Below, in pieces: positions 16,124 through 24,954 of a stretch of DNA of 35,396 nucleotides (position 1 is the stretch's first letter; the number at the start of each line of letters is the position of its first letter). The position numbers were made by a program, and so were the translations under genes. Under the pieces are notes generated by a model, which had not been told where the DNA came from, made no database searches, and saw only the letters and a program-made list of their open reading frames with translations. Source of the stretch: Lachnospiraceae bacterium (GTDB lineage Bacteria > Bacillota > Clostridia > Lachnospirales > Lachnospiraceae); contig JAUNOF010000013.1 of assembly GCA_030537215.1 (NCBI GenBank), positions 1 to 35,396 of the forward strand, in the 5' to 3' direction.

Positions 16124-17797
16124 ATGAAAAAATTAATTCACTGTTTTACGGCTCTGACAATTACTGCTGCCATGCTGGCCGGATGCACCCCGGCAGACCC
16201 AAGCGCACCGTCATCGGGGAACTCTGCTGCATCTGCTCAGACATCACCATCGGGCGGAGAACAGACAGAAACAGAAGGACTGCAGACAGAGGCAGAAGAG
16301 AAGATCGTGGTGGGAGCCATCTCTTCCCCATGGACCAACTTATATCCGTATGAAATCAGCGGAACCTATGATGAAATCATGAATATCCTGATTTTTGACC
16401 GGCTGATGGATGTTTCCATGGATGGAGAGCTGGTACCCAGGGAAGCCACCGAAGTAACTGCCTCGGAAGACGGCAGGACTCTGACCGTTTCTCTCAGCCA
16501 GGATGCCCACTGGCACGATGGAGAACCAGTAACAGCAGATGATGTGGTTTGGTCCTTCCAGATCTCCTGCAACCCGGAACTTTCCGTTAGCCGGCGGTAT
16601 TTGATGAACATATTGGACGGCACCGACGATGAAGGCGCCCAGGTTTCAGAAGGAAGCGCAGGTGTTGCCAAGATTGACGATTATACCATCGAAATGAAGC
16701 TAAAAAAACCCATGGACCCAGTAACTGTATTTAATACACTTAAGCAATTTGTTGTGCTGCCAAAGCATCTGCTGGAGGATATTCCGCTGGCACAAATGCA
16801 TACGGATGATTTTTGGCGCAGCCCCATTGGCTCCGGTCCGTTCATGTATGACAGAGAGATTACAGGGGAACGGATCGAACTGGTGAAAAGTGATGGATAC
16901 GAATACGGTCCCATTGACATTGACCGGCTTATTCTGCGGGTAGTGCCTGCAGCCAACATGGTTTCAGGTCTGATCAGCGGAGAAATAGACTTAAATATGG
17001 GAAGCATCGGTCCGATTCAGCCGGTAGACTACGCCACACTGTCAGAAAATGACAATTTAAATGTGGAATCCGTTCCCTGTTTTGATTTCCAGTACATGGC
17101 CATCAACGATGCGCGAGAATATCTTACTGATGAGATTAAACGTGCAATGAATCTGGCGATTGATAAACAACTGATTGTAGAACAGCTTTTATATGGACAA
17201 GGCACGGTAATGCATAGCGTTTGGCCGGAATCCCATCCCTATTATGCCGAACTGGACTGGGATACCTATAATCCGGAAGAGGCAAAACGAATTGTGGAAG
17301 AATCCGGATGGGATACAGACAGAGAACTGCTGATGCGGGTTCCCACAGGAAATACCGTGCGTGAACAGTCATCTGCCATTATCCAGCAGAATTTGGCTGA
17401 TGTAGGTATTAAGGTTCGTATTCAGACCTCTGATTTTGCTACCGTAATGTCAGAATGTTTTGCAGGGAACATGGACCTTGCTCTGCTGGGTTCAGCGGGT
17501 ACGGTGGAACCTCACGAGGTTTCTACCCAGTTTGCGCCTGGAACCACTACATGTTTTTCTAATCTGCAGACTTCGGAATACTATGATTTGTTCCAGGAAG
17601 CTTTAAAGTACACCAGCCACGATGAGCGCTATCCGATTTATGAGCAATTCCAGGAACTGTTCAAAGAACACACGCCATACGTAACGCTTTACAGCCCTAA
17701 TATGATTGAGGCGTACAGCAAACGGCTGAACAATCTGAATATCCGAGATTTCTGCCAGACAAATTTTGCGGTCTGGAACTGGAAGGTTGAAGAATAA
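16124..17797 (+). CDS. Peptide-type ABC transporter substrate-binding lipoprotein (SBP_bac_5)
   Basis: Extracellular binding protein of the OppA/DppA family, 557 residues. The lipoprotein signal ends AAMLAGC (Cys at about residue 21), followed by a Ser/Thr/Glu-rich linker. Family markers are the PWTNLYPYEIS region, a LVPREATEV stretch, the conserved WHDGEPVTADDVVWSF, and the C-terminal PYVTLYSPNMIEAY. The ribosome binding site is AAAGGAGAG. A gap of 124 bp separates it from oppC and shows no convincing structure. A dispersed palindromic repeat has been inserted exactly at its stop codon, and a GC hairpin follows. Substrate is unknown; family members carry peptides, nickel chelates, and other amides. 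Confidence 0.93.
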   Translation: MKKLIHCFTALTITAAMLAGCTPADPSAPSSGNSAASAQTSPSGGEQTETEGLQTEAEEKIVVGAISSPWTNLYPYEISGTYDEIMNILIFDRLMDVSMDGELVPREATEVTASEDGRTLTVSLSQDAHWHDGEPVTADDVVWSFQISCNPELSVSRRYLMNILDGTDDEGAQVSEGSAGVAKIDDYTIEMKLKKPMDPVTVFNTLKQFVVLPKHLLEDIPLAQMHTDDFWRSPIGSGPFMYDREITGERIELVKSDGYEYGPIDIDRLILRVVPAANMVSGLISGEIDLNMGSIGPIQPVDYATLSENDNLNVESVPCFDFQYMAINDAREYLTDEIKRAMNLAIDKQLIVEQLLYGQGTVMHSVWPESHPYYAELDWDTYNPEEAKRIVEESGWDTDRELLMRVPTGNTVREQSSAIIQQNLADVGIKVRIQTSDFATVMSECFAGNMDLALLGSAGTVEPHEVSTQFAPGTTTCFSNLQTSEYYDLFQEALKYTSHDERYPIYEQFQELFKEHTPYVTLYSPNMIEAYSKRLNNLNIRDFCQTNFAVWNWKVEE

Positions 17798-17833
17798 GTA
17801 ACAGTTCAAGGTATTTGAACAGTTACGAATAAG
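17792..17833. repeat. Palindromic element, copy A, with flanking direct repeats
   Basis: The inverted repeat at 17798-17826 has arms GTAACAGTTCAA and TTGAACAGTTAC around GGTAT. The heptamer GAATAAG occurs immediately on both sides (17792-17798 and 17827-17833) and includes the stop codon of the upstream binding-protein gene. Related copies are at 29047-29073 and 33449-33475. Confidence 0.75.
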
Positions 17834-17845
17834 GAAGAGGCTCAC

Positions 17846-17868
17846 GGCCGGAATCACAGGTTCCGGCC
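17846..17868 (+). other. GC-rich intercistronic hairpin after the binding-protein gene
   Basis: GGCCGGAA (17846-17853) and TTCCGGCC (17861-17868) form a perfect 8-bp stem with a 7-nt loop, extended by GGCT...AGCC further out. There is no T-run. It may stabilise the upstream mRNA segment so that more binding protein is made. Confidence 0.55.
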
Positions 17869-17893
17869 CAGCCACAGAAAGGGAGGAACAACC

Positions 17894-18874
17894 ATGACGC
17901 CCATATTGGAAGTATCCGATTTAAGGACCTGCTTCCACGGGAAGGACGGCACTGTCCCGGCAGTAGATGGTGTCAGCTTTTCGCTGGAGGCTGGTAAAAC
18001 ATTAGGGGTCGTAGGAGAATCCGGCTGCGGAAAAAGTATAACCGCTCTGTCTATCCTTCAATTAATGCCGACTGCATCCGCACGCATTGAGCCAGGGTCT
18101 TCCATCCGCCTGCGGGGAGAGGAACTGCTGAATAAGACGCCCCAGCAGATGTGTGAAATCCGCGGGAAAGAGATCGCCATGATTTTTCAGGACCCTATGA
18201 CCAGCCTGAATCCGGTAATGACCATAGGGCGGCAGATGTCGGAAGCATTTATGGCTCACGAAAAAATAAGCCGTGCCGAAGCGTGGAAGCGCTCAGTAGA
18301 TATGCTGGAAAAGGTAGGGATCCCTGCCCCGGAGGCCAGAGCAAAAGACTATCCCCACCAGCTTTCCGGAGGAATGAAACAGCGTGTTATGATTGCCATG
18401 GCGTTATCATGCAATCCGGTTATCCTGATTGCAGACGAGCCTACGACTGCTTTGGATGTTACGATTCAAGCGCAGATCCTGGACTTAATGATACAGCTTA
18501 AACAGCAGATGGATACGGCTATTTTGCTGATCACACACGACATGGGCGTGGTAGCGGAAATGTCAGATGCGGTTATGGTAATGTATGCAGGACAGGTTAT
18601 GGAATACGCTGATGTAAAAAGCTTGTTTCAAAAACCCCTTCATCCTTATACCCAAGGTCTCCTGGCTTCGATTCCCCGCCTGGACCAGGATACAGACAGG
18701 CTGCATACCATTAAGGGAAATGTGCCAAATCTTCATGATATGCCCAAAGGCTGCCGCTTCTGCACCAGATGCCCTTATGCTGTGCAAACGTGCTGGGAAA
18801 AGCCGCCGAAAGCCTACTCTGTGGATGGTCACATGGTCAAGTGCTTTTTATACGCTAAGGAGGACGGGGTATGA
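17894..18874 (+). CDS. Peptide-type ABC transporter ATPase, OppD/DppD family
   Basis: ATPase of 326 residues. Walker A GESGCGKS is at 41-48, the Q-loop is [12 protein letters not shown], the signature is LSGGMKQR, Walker B is [11 protein letters not shown], and the H-loop is ITHDMG. The C-terminal oligopeptide-transporter extension carries the usual cysteine cluster ([10 protein letters not shown], then two further Cys), which in some DppD proteins binds an iron-sulfur cluster. AGGGAGGA precedes the ATG. Its TGA overlaps the next ATG by 4 nt, so D and F are translationally coupled. Confidence 0.95.
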   Translation: MTPILEVSDLRTCFHGKDGTVPAVDGVSFSLEAGKTLGVVGESGCGKSITALSILQLMPTASARIEPGSSIRLRGEELLNKTPQQMCEIRGKEIAMIFQDPMTSLNPVMTIGRQMSEAFMAHEKISRAEAWKRSVDMLEKVGIPAPEARAKDYPHQLSGGMKQRVMIAMALSCNPVILIADEPTTALDVTIQAQILDLMIQLKQQMDTAILLITHDMGVVAEMSDAVMVMYAGQVMEYADVKSLFQKPLHPYTQGLLASIPRLDQDTDRLHTIKGNVPNLHDMPKGCRFCTRCPYAVQTCWEKPPKAYSVDGHMVKCFLYAKEDGV

Positions 18875-19869
18875 GTACCGAAAATCTGCTTCAGGTAACG
18901 GGCCTGAAAAAATATTATCCAGCGGGAAGCGATTTGTTTGGTCGTAATAAGCGCTATGTGAAAGCGGTGGACGGGATTAATCTGACAATCCGGCGTGGAG
19001 AAACGTTAGGGCTTGTAGGGGAGTCCGGCTGCGGAAAATCTACGTTTGGAAAAAGCGTGCTGCGGCTGATAGAGCCTACGGAAGGACAAGTAATATTTGA
19101 AGGACAGGACATCCTGAAGCTTCCGCCCTCTCAAATGAGAGAAATGCGTAAGCGCATGCAGATTGTGTTTCAGGACCCCTATTCTTCCTTAAATCCTCGG
19201 ATGACGGTATTCGAAACTGTGCGTGCGCCGCTGGATGCCTTTGGAATCGGCACGAAAAAAGAGCGGGAAAAAAAAGTTATGGAACTGATGGAATATGTAG
19301 GCTTAAGCCCTTATCAGATGCATCGGTATCCCCATGAATTTTCCGGAGGACAGCGCCAGAGAATGATTATTGCCCGGGCGCTGGTGCTGGAGCCGTCATT
19401 TATTGTATGCGACGAGCCGGTTTCTGCACTGGACGTATCAATCCGCAGCCAGGTACTCAATTTGATGCAGGATATCCAGCAGGAACGAGGTCTGACCTAT
19501 CTGTTCATTTCCCATGATTTGAGTGTAGTCAAGCATATCAGCGACCAGGTGGCAGTGATGTATCTGGGACGTATTGTGGAATGCGCTTCCCGCAGCCAGC
19601 TTTTTTCGAATCCTCAGCATCCATATACCCAGGCGCTGATGTCAGCAATTCCAATTCCGGACACAGAACGGAAAAGGAAGCGGATGGTGCTGACAGGAGA
19701 CGTTCCAAGCCCCCTTGCTCCGCCGTCAGGATGCCACTTTCATACAAGATGTCCATATGCTGCTGCCCGGTGTGCAGAAGAAGCACCTGATCTGCAGGAA
19801 ACGGAGCCGGGTCACTGGACGTCCTGCCACCTTTGCGGCAAGCTGAAACAGAAAGAAGGTACACGATGA
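18871..19869 (+). CDS. Peptide-type ABC transporter ATPase, OppF/DppF family
   Basis: Second ATPase of the importer, 332 residues. Walker [10 protein letters not shown] is at 50-58, the Q-loop is VFQDPYSSLNPR, the signature is FSGGQRQR, Walker B is IVCDEPVSALD, and the H-loop is ISHDLS. The N-terminal insertion with FGRNKRYVKAVDG before Walker A and the C-terminal HTRCPYAAARC cysteine motif are typical of OppF. It overlaps the D gene by 4 nt (ATGA) and is overlapped in the same way by the following amidohydrolase, which ties the hydrolase to the importer. Confidence 0.95.
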   Translation: MSTENLLQVTGLKKYYPAGSDLFGRNKRYVKAVDGINLTIRRGETLGLVGESGCGKSTFGKSVLRLIEPTEGQVIFEGQDILKLPPSQMREMRKRMQIVFQDPYSSLNPRMTVFETVRAPLDAFGIGTKKEREKKVMELMEYVGLSPYQMHRYPHEFSGGQRQRMIIARALVLEPSFIVCDEPVSALDVSIRSQVLNLMQDIQQERGLTYLFISHDLSVVKHISDQVAVMYLGRIVECASRSQLFSNPQHPYTQALMSAIPIPDTERKRKRMVLTGDVPSPLAPPSGCHFHTRCPYAAARCAEEAPDLQETEPGHWTSCHLCGKLKQKEGTR

Positions 19870-21125
19870 AACAATTAATCAAAAACTGTAATGTGTTCGA
19901 TGGAAATCACAGAGAACTAATTTACAATGCCAATATTGTCATTGAAGACGATTTAGTGAAAGAAATTTTCCAGGGAGATTGCTCAGAGGAGCAATTCGAC
20001 TGTGTGACCGATGGAAAAGGAAATACTGCCATACCAGGTCTGATTGATTGCCATGTACATTTGGCATTGACAGGCGGCGGAGACGAAATGGAACCGCTGC
20101 GCGCAGATGAAACTGCAGTACGGGCAGCAAAGAATGCGGAGGAATGCCTTCTGAGAGGCTTTACTACGATTCGCGATGCAGGCGGTATGATTTATGGAGT
20201 GAAAGCATGCATTGACAACGGCTACACCATCGGACCCAGGATTTTTCCCAGTCATTCCGGTATCGGACAGACCTGCGGTCACTGCGATAACCGCCCGGGT
20301 GCCGCCAGCCAGCGCACTGTGGAAGGCTATATGTCCCCGGTAATGAACAATGGCGTATGGGTTTTGGCAGATAGTCCTGATGAGGTGCGGCGGGCTGTCA
20401 GAGACCAGCTATTTTTAGGCGCTTCTCAGATCAAGCTGTTTTTGGGCGGGGGCATTGCTTCTAAATTCGATCATCTATATACCGTGCAGATGACTTTTGA
20501 AGAGATCCGGGCGGCAGTAGAAGCCGCGGCGGATTACGGCACCTATGTTATGGCCCACCTTTACACAAATGAGTCTATGCAGAGGGCTGTACGTGCCGGC
20601 GTAATGAGTCTGGAACATACGCAGCTTATGAACGATGAAACTGCCAGAATGATTCAGGCGAATGGCGTGTGGGTCTGCCCCTGTCCTGCATTTACCGAGG
20701 ATTCTATGATGGATTTTAAATATACTGCGGACATGCTGGAAAAATATGCGCTGGTGAAAAAGGGGGTAGAGCAGCAGACAGAACTGATTATCAAATATAA
20801 TCTTAACATGGTATTCGGAACAGACATGGCTACCAATAAATATTTTTGCGAGGAACACCAGCTAAAAGACTTCGGAGCGTATAAAAAACGGTTTGGCAGC
20901 TTTGAAGGTCTTAGGGCAGCTACAGGCCGCGCACATGATTTATTCAAGCTGTGTACCTATCGCAATCCTTATCCGAAGGGGAAGGTGGGAGTACTGGAAG
21001 AAGGCTCTTTTGCAGACCTTCTGCTGGTTAAAGGCAACCCGGTGGAAGACCTGGATATCCTGACAGACAAAGCCAACATGAAACTGATTATGAAGGGCGG
21101 TACTGTATATAAAAATACACTGTAG
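19866..21125 (+). CDS. Metal-dependent amidohydrolase linked to the opp operon
   Basis: Amidohydrolase-superfamily enzyme of 419 residues, related to but distinct from the minus-strand enzyme of the same locus. Metal-site residues are DCHVHL with H63 and H65, QIKLFLGGG with K190, MAHLY with H231, LEHTQ with H251, and FGTDMA with D320. The start at 19866 is used because it overlaps the OppF stop (ATGA) with AAGAAGGT just upstream; an earlier in-frame start inside oppF is unlikely. The tight coupling to the transporter suggests it acts on the imported compound. It also carries a GQTCGHCDNRPGAAS segment that is missing from the first amidohydrolase. Substrate unknown. Confidence 0.9.
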   Translation: MKQLIKNCNVFDGNHRELIYNANIVIEDDLVKEIFQGDCSEEQFDCVTDGKGNTAIPGLIDCHVHLALTGGGDEMEPLRADETAVRAAKNAEECLLRGFTTIRDAGGMIYGVKACIDNGYTIGPRIFPSHSGIGQTCGHCDNRPGAASQRTVEGYMSPVMNNGVWVLADSPDEVRRAVRDQLFLGASQIKLFLGGGIASKFDHLYTVQMTFEEIRAAVEAAADYGTYVMAHLYTNESMQRAVRAGVMSLEHTQLMNDETARMIQANGVWVCPCPAFTEDSMMDFKYTADMLEKYALVKKGVEQQTELIIKYNLNMVFGTDMATNKYFCEEHQLKDFGAYKKRFGSFEGLRAATGRAHDLFKLCTYRNPYPKGKVGVLEEGSFADLLLVKGNPVEDLDILTDKANMKLIMKGGTVYKNTL

Positions 21126-21152
21126 AAATGGTTTGAGAAAGAGGGCATTAAC

Positions 21153-22136
21153 ATGAATAAGCGAGAGCGCTTCTTTTCTGTTCTGGAGAACCGCAGACCG
21201 GACCGGTTTCCAACAGGATTTTGGATGCATTTCTCTTCAGATGCATTTTTCGGACAGAAGGCTGTGGAAACTCATCTGGATTACTTTGAAAAGACACAGA
21301 CAGATATTTGCAAGATTATGACGGAACATACCTATCCTTGTGAAGGGAATATCAAGACAGCGGCAGACTGGGAACAGGTAAGAAGTTATGAAGCCAACGC
21401 AGAGTTTATCCAAAAGCAGGCGGAAATTATTAAACGCGTGGTGGACAGATGCCCGGACGGCGCTATGACAGCTACAATCCATGGGGTAATCGCTTCCGCC
21501 TCCCACGCGCTCCTTGGAATCCCCAGGTATGATTCCGTAGGACGCTACGCACAACTATATCATTTGAGAACGAACCCGCAGGCTGTTTACGATGCTTACC
21601 AGCGTATTGCACAGACCCTTTGTGTTTTGGCAAAAGAAGCGGTAGCTGCAGGCGCGGAAGGAATCTACTATGCAGCCCTGGGAGGTGAGGCTGATGGCTT
21701 TACAAAGGAAGAGCACGCGCGCTATATAGCCCCGTTGGACAAAATGGTAATCCAGTCTGCTTATGAGGCAGGAGCCAGATTTGTAATCCTGCATATGTGC
21801 AAACCGAAGGTGGAACTGGAGCGTTTCCTGGACTACCCCTGTGATATTATTAATTGGGGCGTGAGAGAAAGCGGAATTACGCTGGCCAAAGGGCACCGAT
21901 TGTTCCCGGACAAAGTTATTTTAGGAGGGCTGGACAATCATCAGGGGCCGCTTTTAAAGGGCACAGAGCAAGAGCTGGAAATGGCGGTAAGCCAGGTAAT
22001 TAACACTGCCGGGACAAACCGGCTGATTTTAGGCAGCGACTGCACGCTGCCAGGCGACTTATCGTACAGCCGGATTGCACAGGTGGCCCGCGCCAGTGAA
22101 AAATATAGCAGCAGAAAAAAAATATCATTTGTATAG
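21153..22136 (+). CDS. Uroporphyrinogen-decarboxylase-fold protein, MtaA/CmuA-like (possible methyltransferase)
   Basis: 327 residues of the URO-D superfamily. The N-terminus, NKRERFFSVLENRRPDRFP, is typical of the MtaA/CmuA side of the family rather than true HemE. A His-x-Cys plus distant Cys pattern is present: H214 and C216 in LHMCK, and C297 in GSDCTLP. This matches the zinc motif by which methylcobamide methyltransferases activate a thiol acceptor. The HemE N-terminal arginine motif is not evident. It ends the opp operon, 27 nt after the amidohydrolase, and is followed by a strong terminator. A role in methyl transfer from, or to, the imported compound is inferred. No corrinoid protein or substrate-specific methyltransferase is encoded nearby. 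Confidence 0.82.
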   Translation: MNKRERFFSVLENRRPDRFPTGFWMHFSSDAFFGQKAVETHLDYFEKTQTDICKIMTEHTYPCEGNIKTAADWEQVRSYEANAEFIQKQAEIIKRVVDRCPDGAMTATIHGVIASASHALLGIPRYDSVGRYAQLYHLRTNPQAVYDAYQRIAQTLCVLAKEAVAAGAEGIYYAALGGEADGFTKEEHARYIAPLDKMVIQSAYEAGARFVILHMCKPKVELERFLDYPCDIINWGVRESGITLAKGHRLFPDKVILGGLDNHQGPLLKGTEQELEMAVSQVINTAGTNRLILGSDCTLPGDLSYSRIAQVARASEKYSSRKKISFV

Positions 22137-22140
22137 AACG

Positions 22141-22179
22141 AAACAGAGGGAGCGCTGGATTTTGCATCCCTCTGTTTTT
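22141..22179 (+). terminator. Terminator of the opp operon
   Basis: AAACAGAGGGA (22141-22151) pairs with TCCCTCTGTTT (22167-22177) across a 15-nt loop and continues into a T-run. Confidence 0.85.
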
Positions 22180-22254
22180 GTATGGCCGTCGGGAACGCAC
22201 ATAAACAGCGGCCTTAATATGCGCGGGCGCGGCATTGGATAAAAAAGAATCCTG

Positions 22255-22283
22255 TTGCACAATCTATAAAAACAACGTATAAT
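22255..22283 (+). promoter_or_regulatory. Promoter of the radical SAM - RNase G - Trk operon
   Basis: TTGCAC (22255-22260) and a perfect TATAAT (22278-22283) are 17 bp apart. The start would be near 22290, about 100 nt before the first gene. Confidence 0.75.
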
Positions 22284-22388
22284 CATACATGGTATTGTAT
22301 CGTGCTGCGGCTGTCCTTCAAATTCCGCATGCTTCTGCTGCAATACGCTATTTTTGTGCAATCTTAAACAAATAAAAAGGAAATTTAT

Positions 22389-24257
22389 ATGAGAAAATTA
22401 GCATTAAGTGATGAAATATTATTATCCATCCAGCAGCCTGCCCGTTATATCGGCGGCGAGGTGAATATGGTGGTGAAGGACCCATCCAAGGTAGATATCC
22501 GCTTCTGCATGTGCTTTCCGGACGTTTATGATATCGGTATGTCTCATCTGGGCATTCAGATCATATATGATATGTTTAACCGGCGGGATGATATCTACTG
22601 TGAGCGGGTCTATTCCCCGTGGGCTGACCTGGATCAGATCATGCGGAAGGAGCATATCCCGCTGTTTGCGCTGGAATCCCAGGATCCGATCAAGAACTTT
22701 GACTTTCTGGGCATCACCCTTCAATATGAGATGAGCTACACCAATATTCTGCAGATCCTGGAGCTTTCCCAAATCCCTCTTCATGCAAGTGAGCGGGGAG
22801 AAGACATGCCTCTTGTGATCGGCGGCGGCCCCTGTGCCTACAATCCGGAGCCGATTGCAGCATTTTTTGACCTGTTTTATATCGGTGAGGCGGAAACGGT
22901 ATACTATGAGCTGATGGACCGCTATAAAGCAAACAAAAAGGCTGGCGGAACCAGGCGGCAGTTTTTGGAACTGGCAGCAGAGGTTCCAGGTATTTATGTG
23001 CCTGCTTTCTATGATGTTGCCTACCACGAGGACGGCACCATCAAAAGCTTTACGCCCAATAATCCCCATGCCAAGGAAACCATTACGAAGGAGCTGGTAG
23101 TGGATATGGATCAGGTGGATTATCTGGAAAAGCCGTTGGTCCCTTTTATTAAGGTTACCCAGGACCGTGTGGTGCTGGAGATCATGCGGGGCTGCATCCG
23201 GGGCTGCCGCTTCTGTCAGGCAGGCAACATCTACCGTCCTATGCGGGAGAAGGGACTGGAGTATTTAAGAGATCATGCCTTTAAAATGTTAAAGTCTACA
23301 GGACACGAGGAGATCTCCTTAAGCTCCTTAAGCTCTAGTGATTATTCCCAATTGGAGGAACTGATCAACTTCCTCATCGATGAATTTAAGGGGAAAGGAG
23401 TCAATATCTCCCTGCCGTCCCTTCGAATCGATGCCTTTTCCTTAGATGTGATGAGCAAGGTACAGGATGTGAAGAAGAGCAGCCTCACTTTTGCGCCGGA
23501 GGCCGGCTCCCAGCGCCTGAGAGATGTGATCAACAAAGGACTGACGGAGGAGGATATCTTAACTGGAGCGGCTCAGGCCTTTCACGGCGGCTGGAACCGG
23601 GTGAAGCTGTACTTTATGCTGGGTCTTCCCACAGAGACCAGAGAAGATATGGAGGGCATCGCTTTGCTCTCTGAGAAGGTAGCGGAGACCTATTATGATG
23701 AGATTCCAAAGGAACAGCGCCGCGGCAAGGTTCAGGTGGTGGCAAGCTCCTCTTTCTTCGTACCCAAGCCCTTTACCCCATTCCAATGGGCCAGGATGTG
23801 TACCAAGGATGAATTTATCGAACGGGCCAATATCGTCCGCCAGAAGTTCCGGGAAATGTTAAACTATAAGAGCTTAAAGTATAACTGGCACGAGGCGGAG
23901 CTGACGGTTCTGGAAGGCGTACTGGCGCGAGGCGACCGCCGGATCGCTGCCGTCATCGAGGAAGCGTATAAAAACGGCGCCCTGTTCGATTCCTGGTCCG
24001 AATATTTCCACAATGATATCTGGATGAAGGCCTTTGAAACCTGCGGCGTATCCATTGATTTTTATACCACCAGGGAGCGTGGACTTGACGAGATCTTCCC
24101 ATGGGATTTCATCGATGCCGGCGTATCCAAGGAATTTTTAAAGAGAGAATGGCAGAAGGCCATCGGTGAGACGGTAACGCCAAATTGCCGCCAAAGGTGT
24201 GCAGGCTGCGGAGCCATGAAGTTTAAAGGAGGTGTCTGCTATGAAGGTAAGAATTAA
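22389..24257 (+). CDS. B12-binding-type radical SAM protein, TIGR03960 family
   Basis: 622-residue protein with an N-terminal cobalamin-binding-like Rossmann region (CFPDVYDIGMSHLG and the glycine-rich VIGGGPCAYNPEP) and a radical SAM core. The core has the cluster motif C269-x3-C273-x2-C276 in RGCIRGCRFCQAG. A C-terminal region ends with the cysteine-rich CRQRCAGCGAM. The exact reaction is not established for this family. It pairs almost invariably with a TIGR03936 protein, found here as the overlapping next gene, and with RNase E/G, which follows; the set is typical of Clostridia. AAAGGA precedes the ATG. Confidence 0.9.
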   Translation: MRKLALSDEILLSIQQPARYIGGEVNMVVKDPSKVDIRFCMCFPDVYDIGMSHLGIQIIYDMFNRRDDIYCERVYSPWADLDQIMRKEHIPLFALESQDPIKNFDFLGITLQYEMSYTNILQILELSQIPLHASERGEDMPLVIGGGPCAYNPEPIAAFFDLFYIGEAETVYYELMDRYKANKKAGGTRRQFLELAAEVPGIYVPAFYDVAYHEDGTIKSFTPNNPHAKETITKELVVDMDQVDYLEKPLVPFIKVTQDRVVLEIMRGCIRGCRFCQAGNIYRPMREKGLEYLRDHAFKMLKSTGHEEISLSSLSSSDYSQLEELINFLIDEFKGKGVNISLPSLRIDAFSLDVMSKVQDVKKSSLTFAPEAGSQRLRDVINKGLTEEDILTGAAQAFHGGWNRVKLYFMLGLPTETREDMEGIALLSEKVAETYYDEIPKEQRRGKVQVVASSSFFVPKPFTPFQWARMCTKDEFIERANIVRQKFREMLNYKSLKYNWHEAELTVLEGVLARGDRRIAAVIEEAYKNGALFDSWSEYFHNDIWMKAFETCGVSIDFYTTRERGLDEIFPWDFIDAGVSKEFLKREWQKAIGETVTPNCRQRCAGCGAMKFKGGVCYEGKN

Positions 24258-24954
24258 GTTCTCCAAGCAGGGGCCGGCCAGGTTTATCGGCCATCTGGAT
24301 GTGATGCGGTATTTCCAGAAGGTGATGCGCCGGGCGGATGTAAGCATTCATTACAGCGGCGGCTTCAGCCCTCATCAGATCATGTCCTTTGCGGCGCCTC
24401 TTGGAGTGGGTATTACCAGCATGGGGGAATATCTGGATATTGAGGTAGATGATACGGAGGATCTGGCAACGATGAAAAGGCGGATGAATGAAACCATGGC
24501 GGAAGGCTTTCATGTGGAGAGCTGCCGCCGTCTTCCGGATGATGCAGGCAATGCCATGTCCATTGTGGCTGCAGCGGAGTATACCATCGCCTTCCGGCCA
24601 GGTTATGAGCCCGAGGATCCGGAAATGTGGATAAAGGGGCTGGAAGCTTTCTACGGGCAGGATCAGATCCTGATCACGAAAAAAACGAAAAAAGGAGAGA
24701 AGGAGCTGGATCTGAAAGCTCTGGTTTATGAGATCCACGCAGAAGGCCCTTCTGTCCGTATCTTGATTTCCACCGGAAGCTCCGAGAATATTAAACCGGA
24801 GCTGGTGCTGGATGCTTATTATCAGAAGCTGGGAGAGGAGCGGCCTGCCTTTGCGTTCCTGGTACAGCGGGAAGAAGTTTTTGCAGAAAATTCCAGTCAG
24901 AAGGGCGGTTCCCGCTTCCTTCCCCTGGAACTGTTGGGGGAGACCATTGAATAA
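24241..24954 (+). CDS. TIGR03936 (DUF2344) protein, radical SAM partner
   Basis: 237 residues starting MKVRIKFSKQGPARFIGHLD, the characteristic N-terminus of the family. SGGFSPHQIMSFA and the LGVGITSMGEYLDIE stretch follow. The ATG at 24241 is chosen over a GTG at 24232 because AAAGGAGGT (24225-24233) lies 7 nt upstream. It overlaps the radical SAM gene by 17 bp, so the ribosome binding site sits inside that gene. Function is unknown; constant linkage to TIGR03960 implies that the two act together, perhaps in RNA modification or processing given the RNase E/G gene that follows. Confidence 0.88.
   Translation: MKVRIKFSKQGPARFIGHLDVMRYFQKVMRRADVSIHYSGGFSPHQIMSFAAPLGVGITSMGEYLDIEVDDTEDLATMKRRMNETMAEGFHVESCRRLPDDAGNAMSIVAAAEYTIAFRPGYEPEDPEMWIKGLEAFYGQDQILITKKTKKGEKELDLKALVYEIHAEGPSVRILISTGSSENIKPELVLDAYYQKLGEERPAFAFLVQREEVFAENSSQKGGSRFLPLELLGETIE

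Noticed and set aside
24812..24946. Earlier start for RNase E/G inside the TIGR03936 gene
   Set aside because: The extra residues do not resemble the family N-terminus, while the TTG at 24947 starts exactly where the S1-containing family begins and has a purine-rich site before it.
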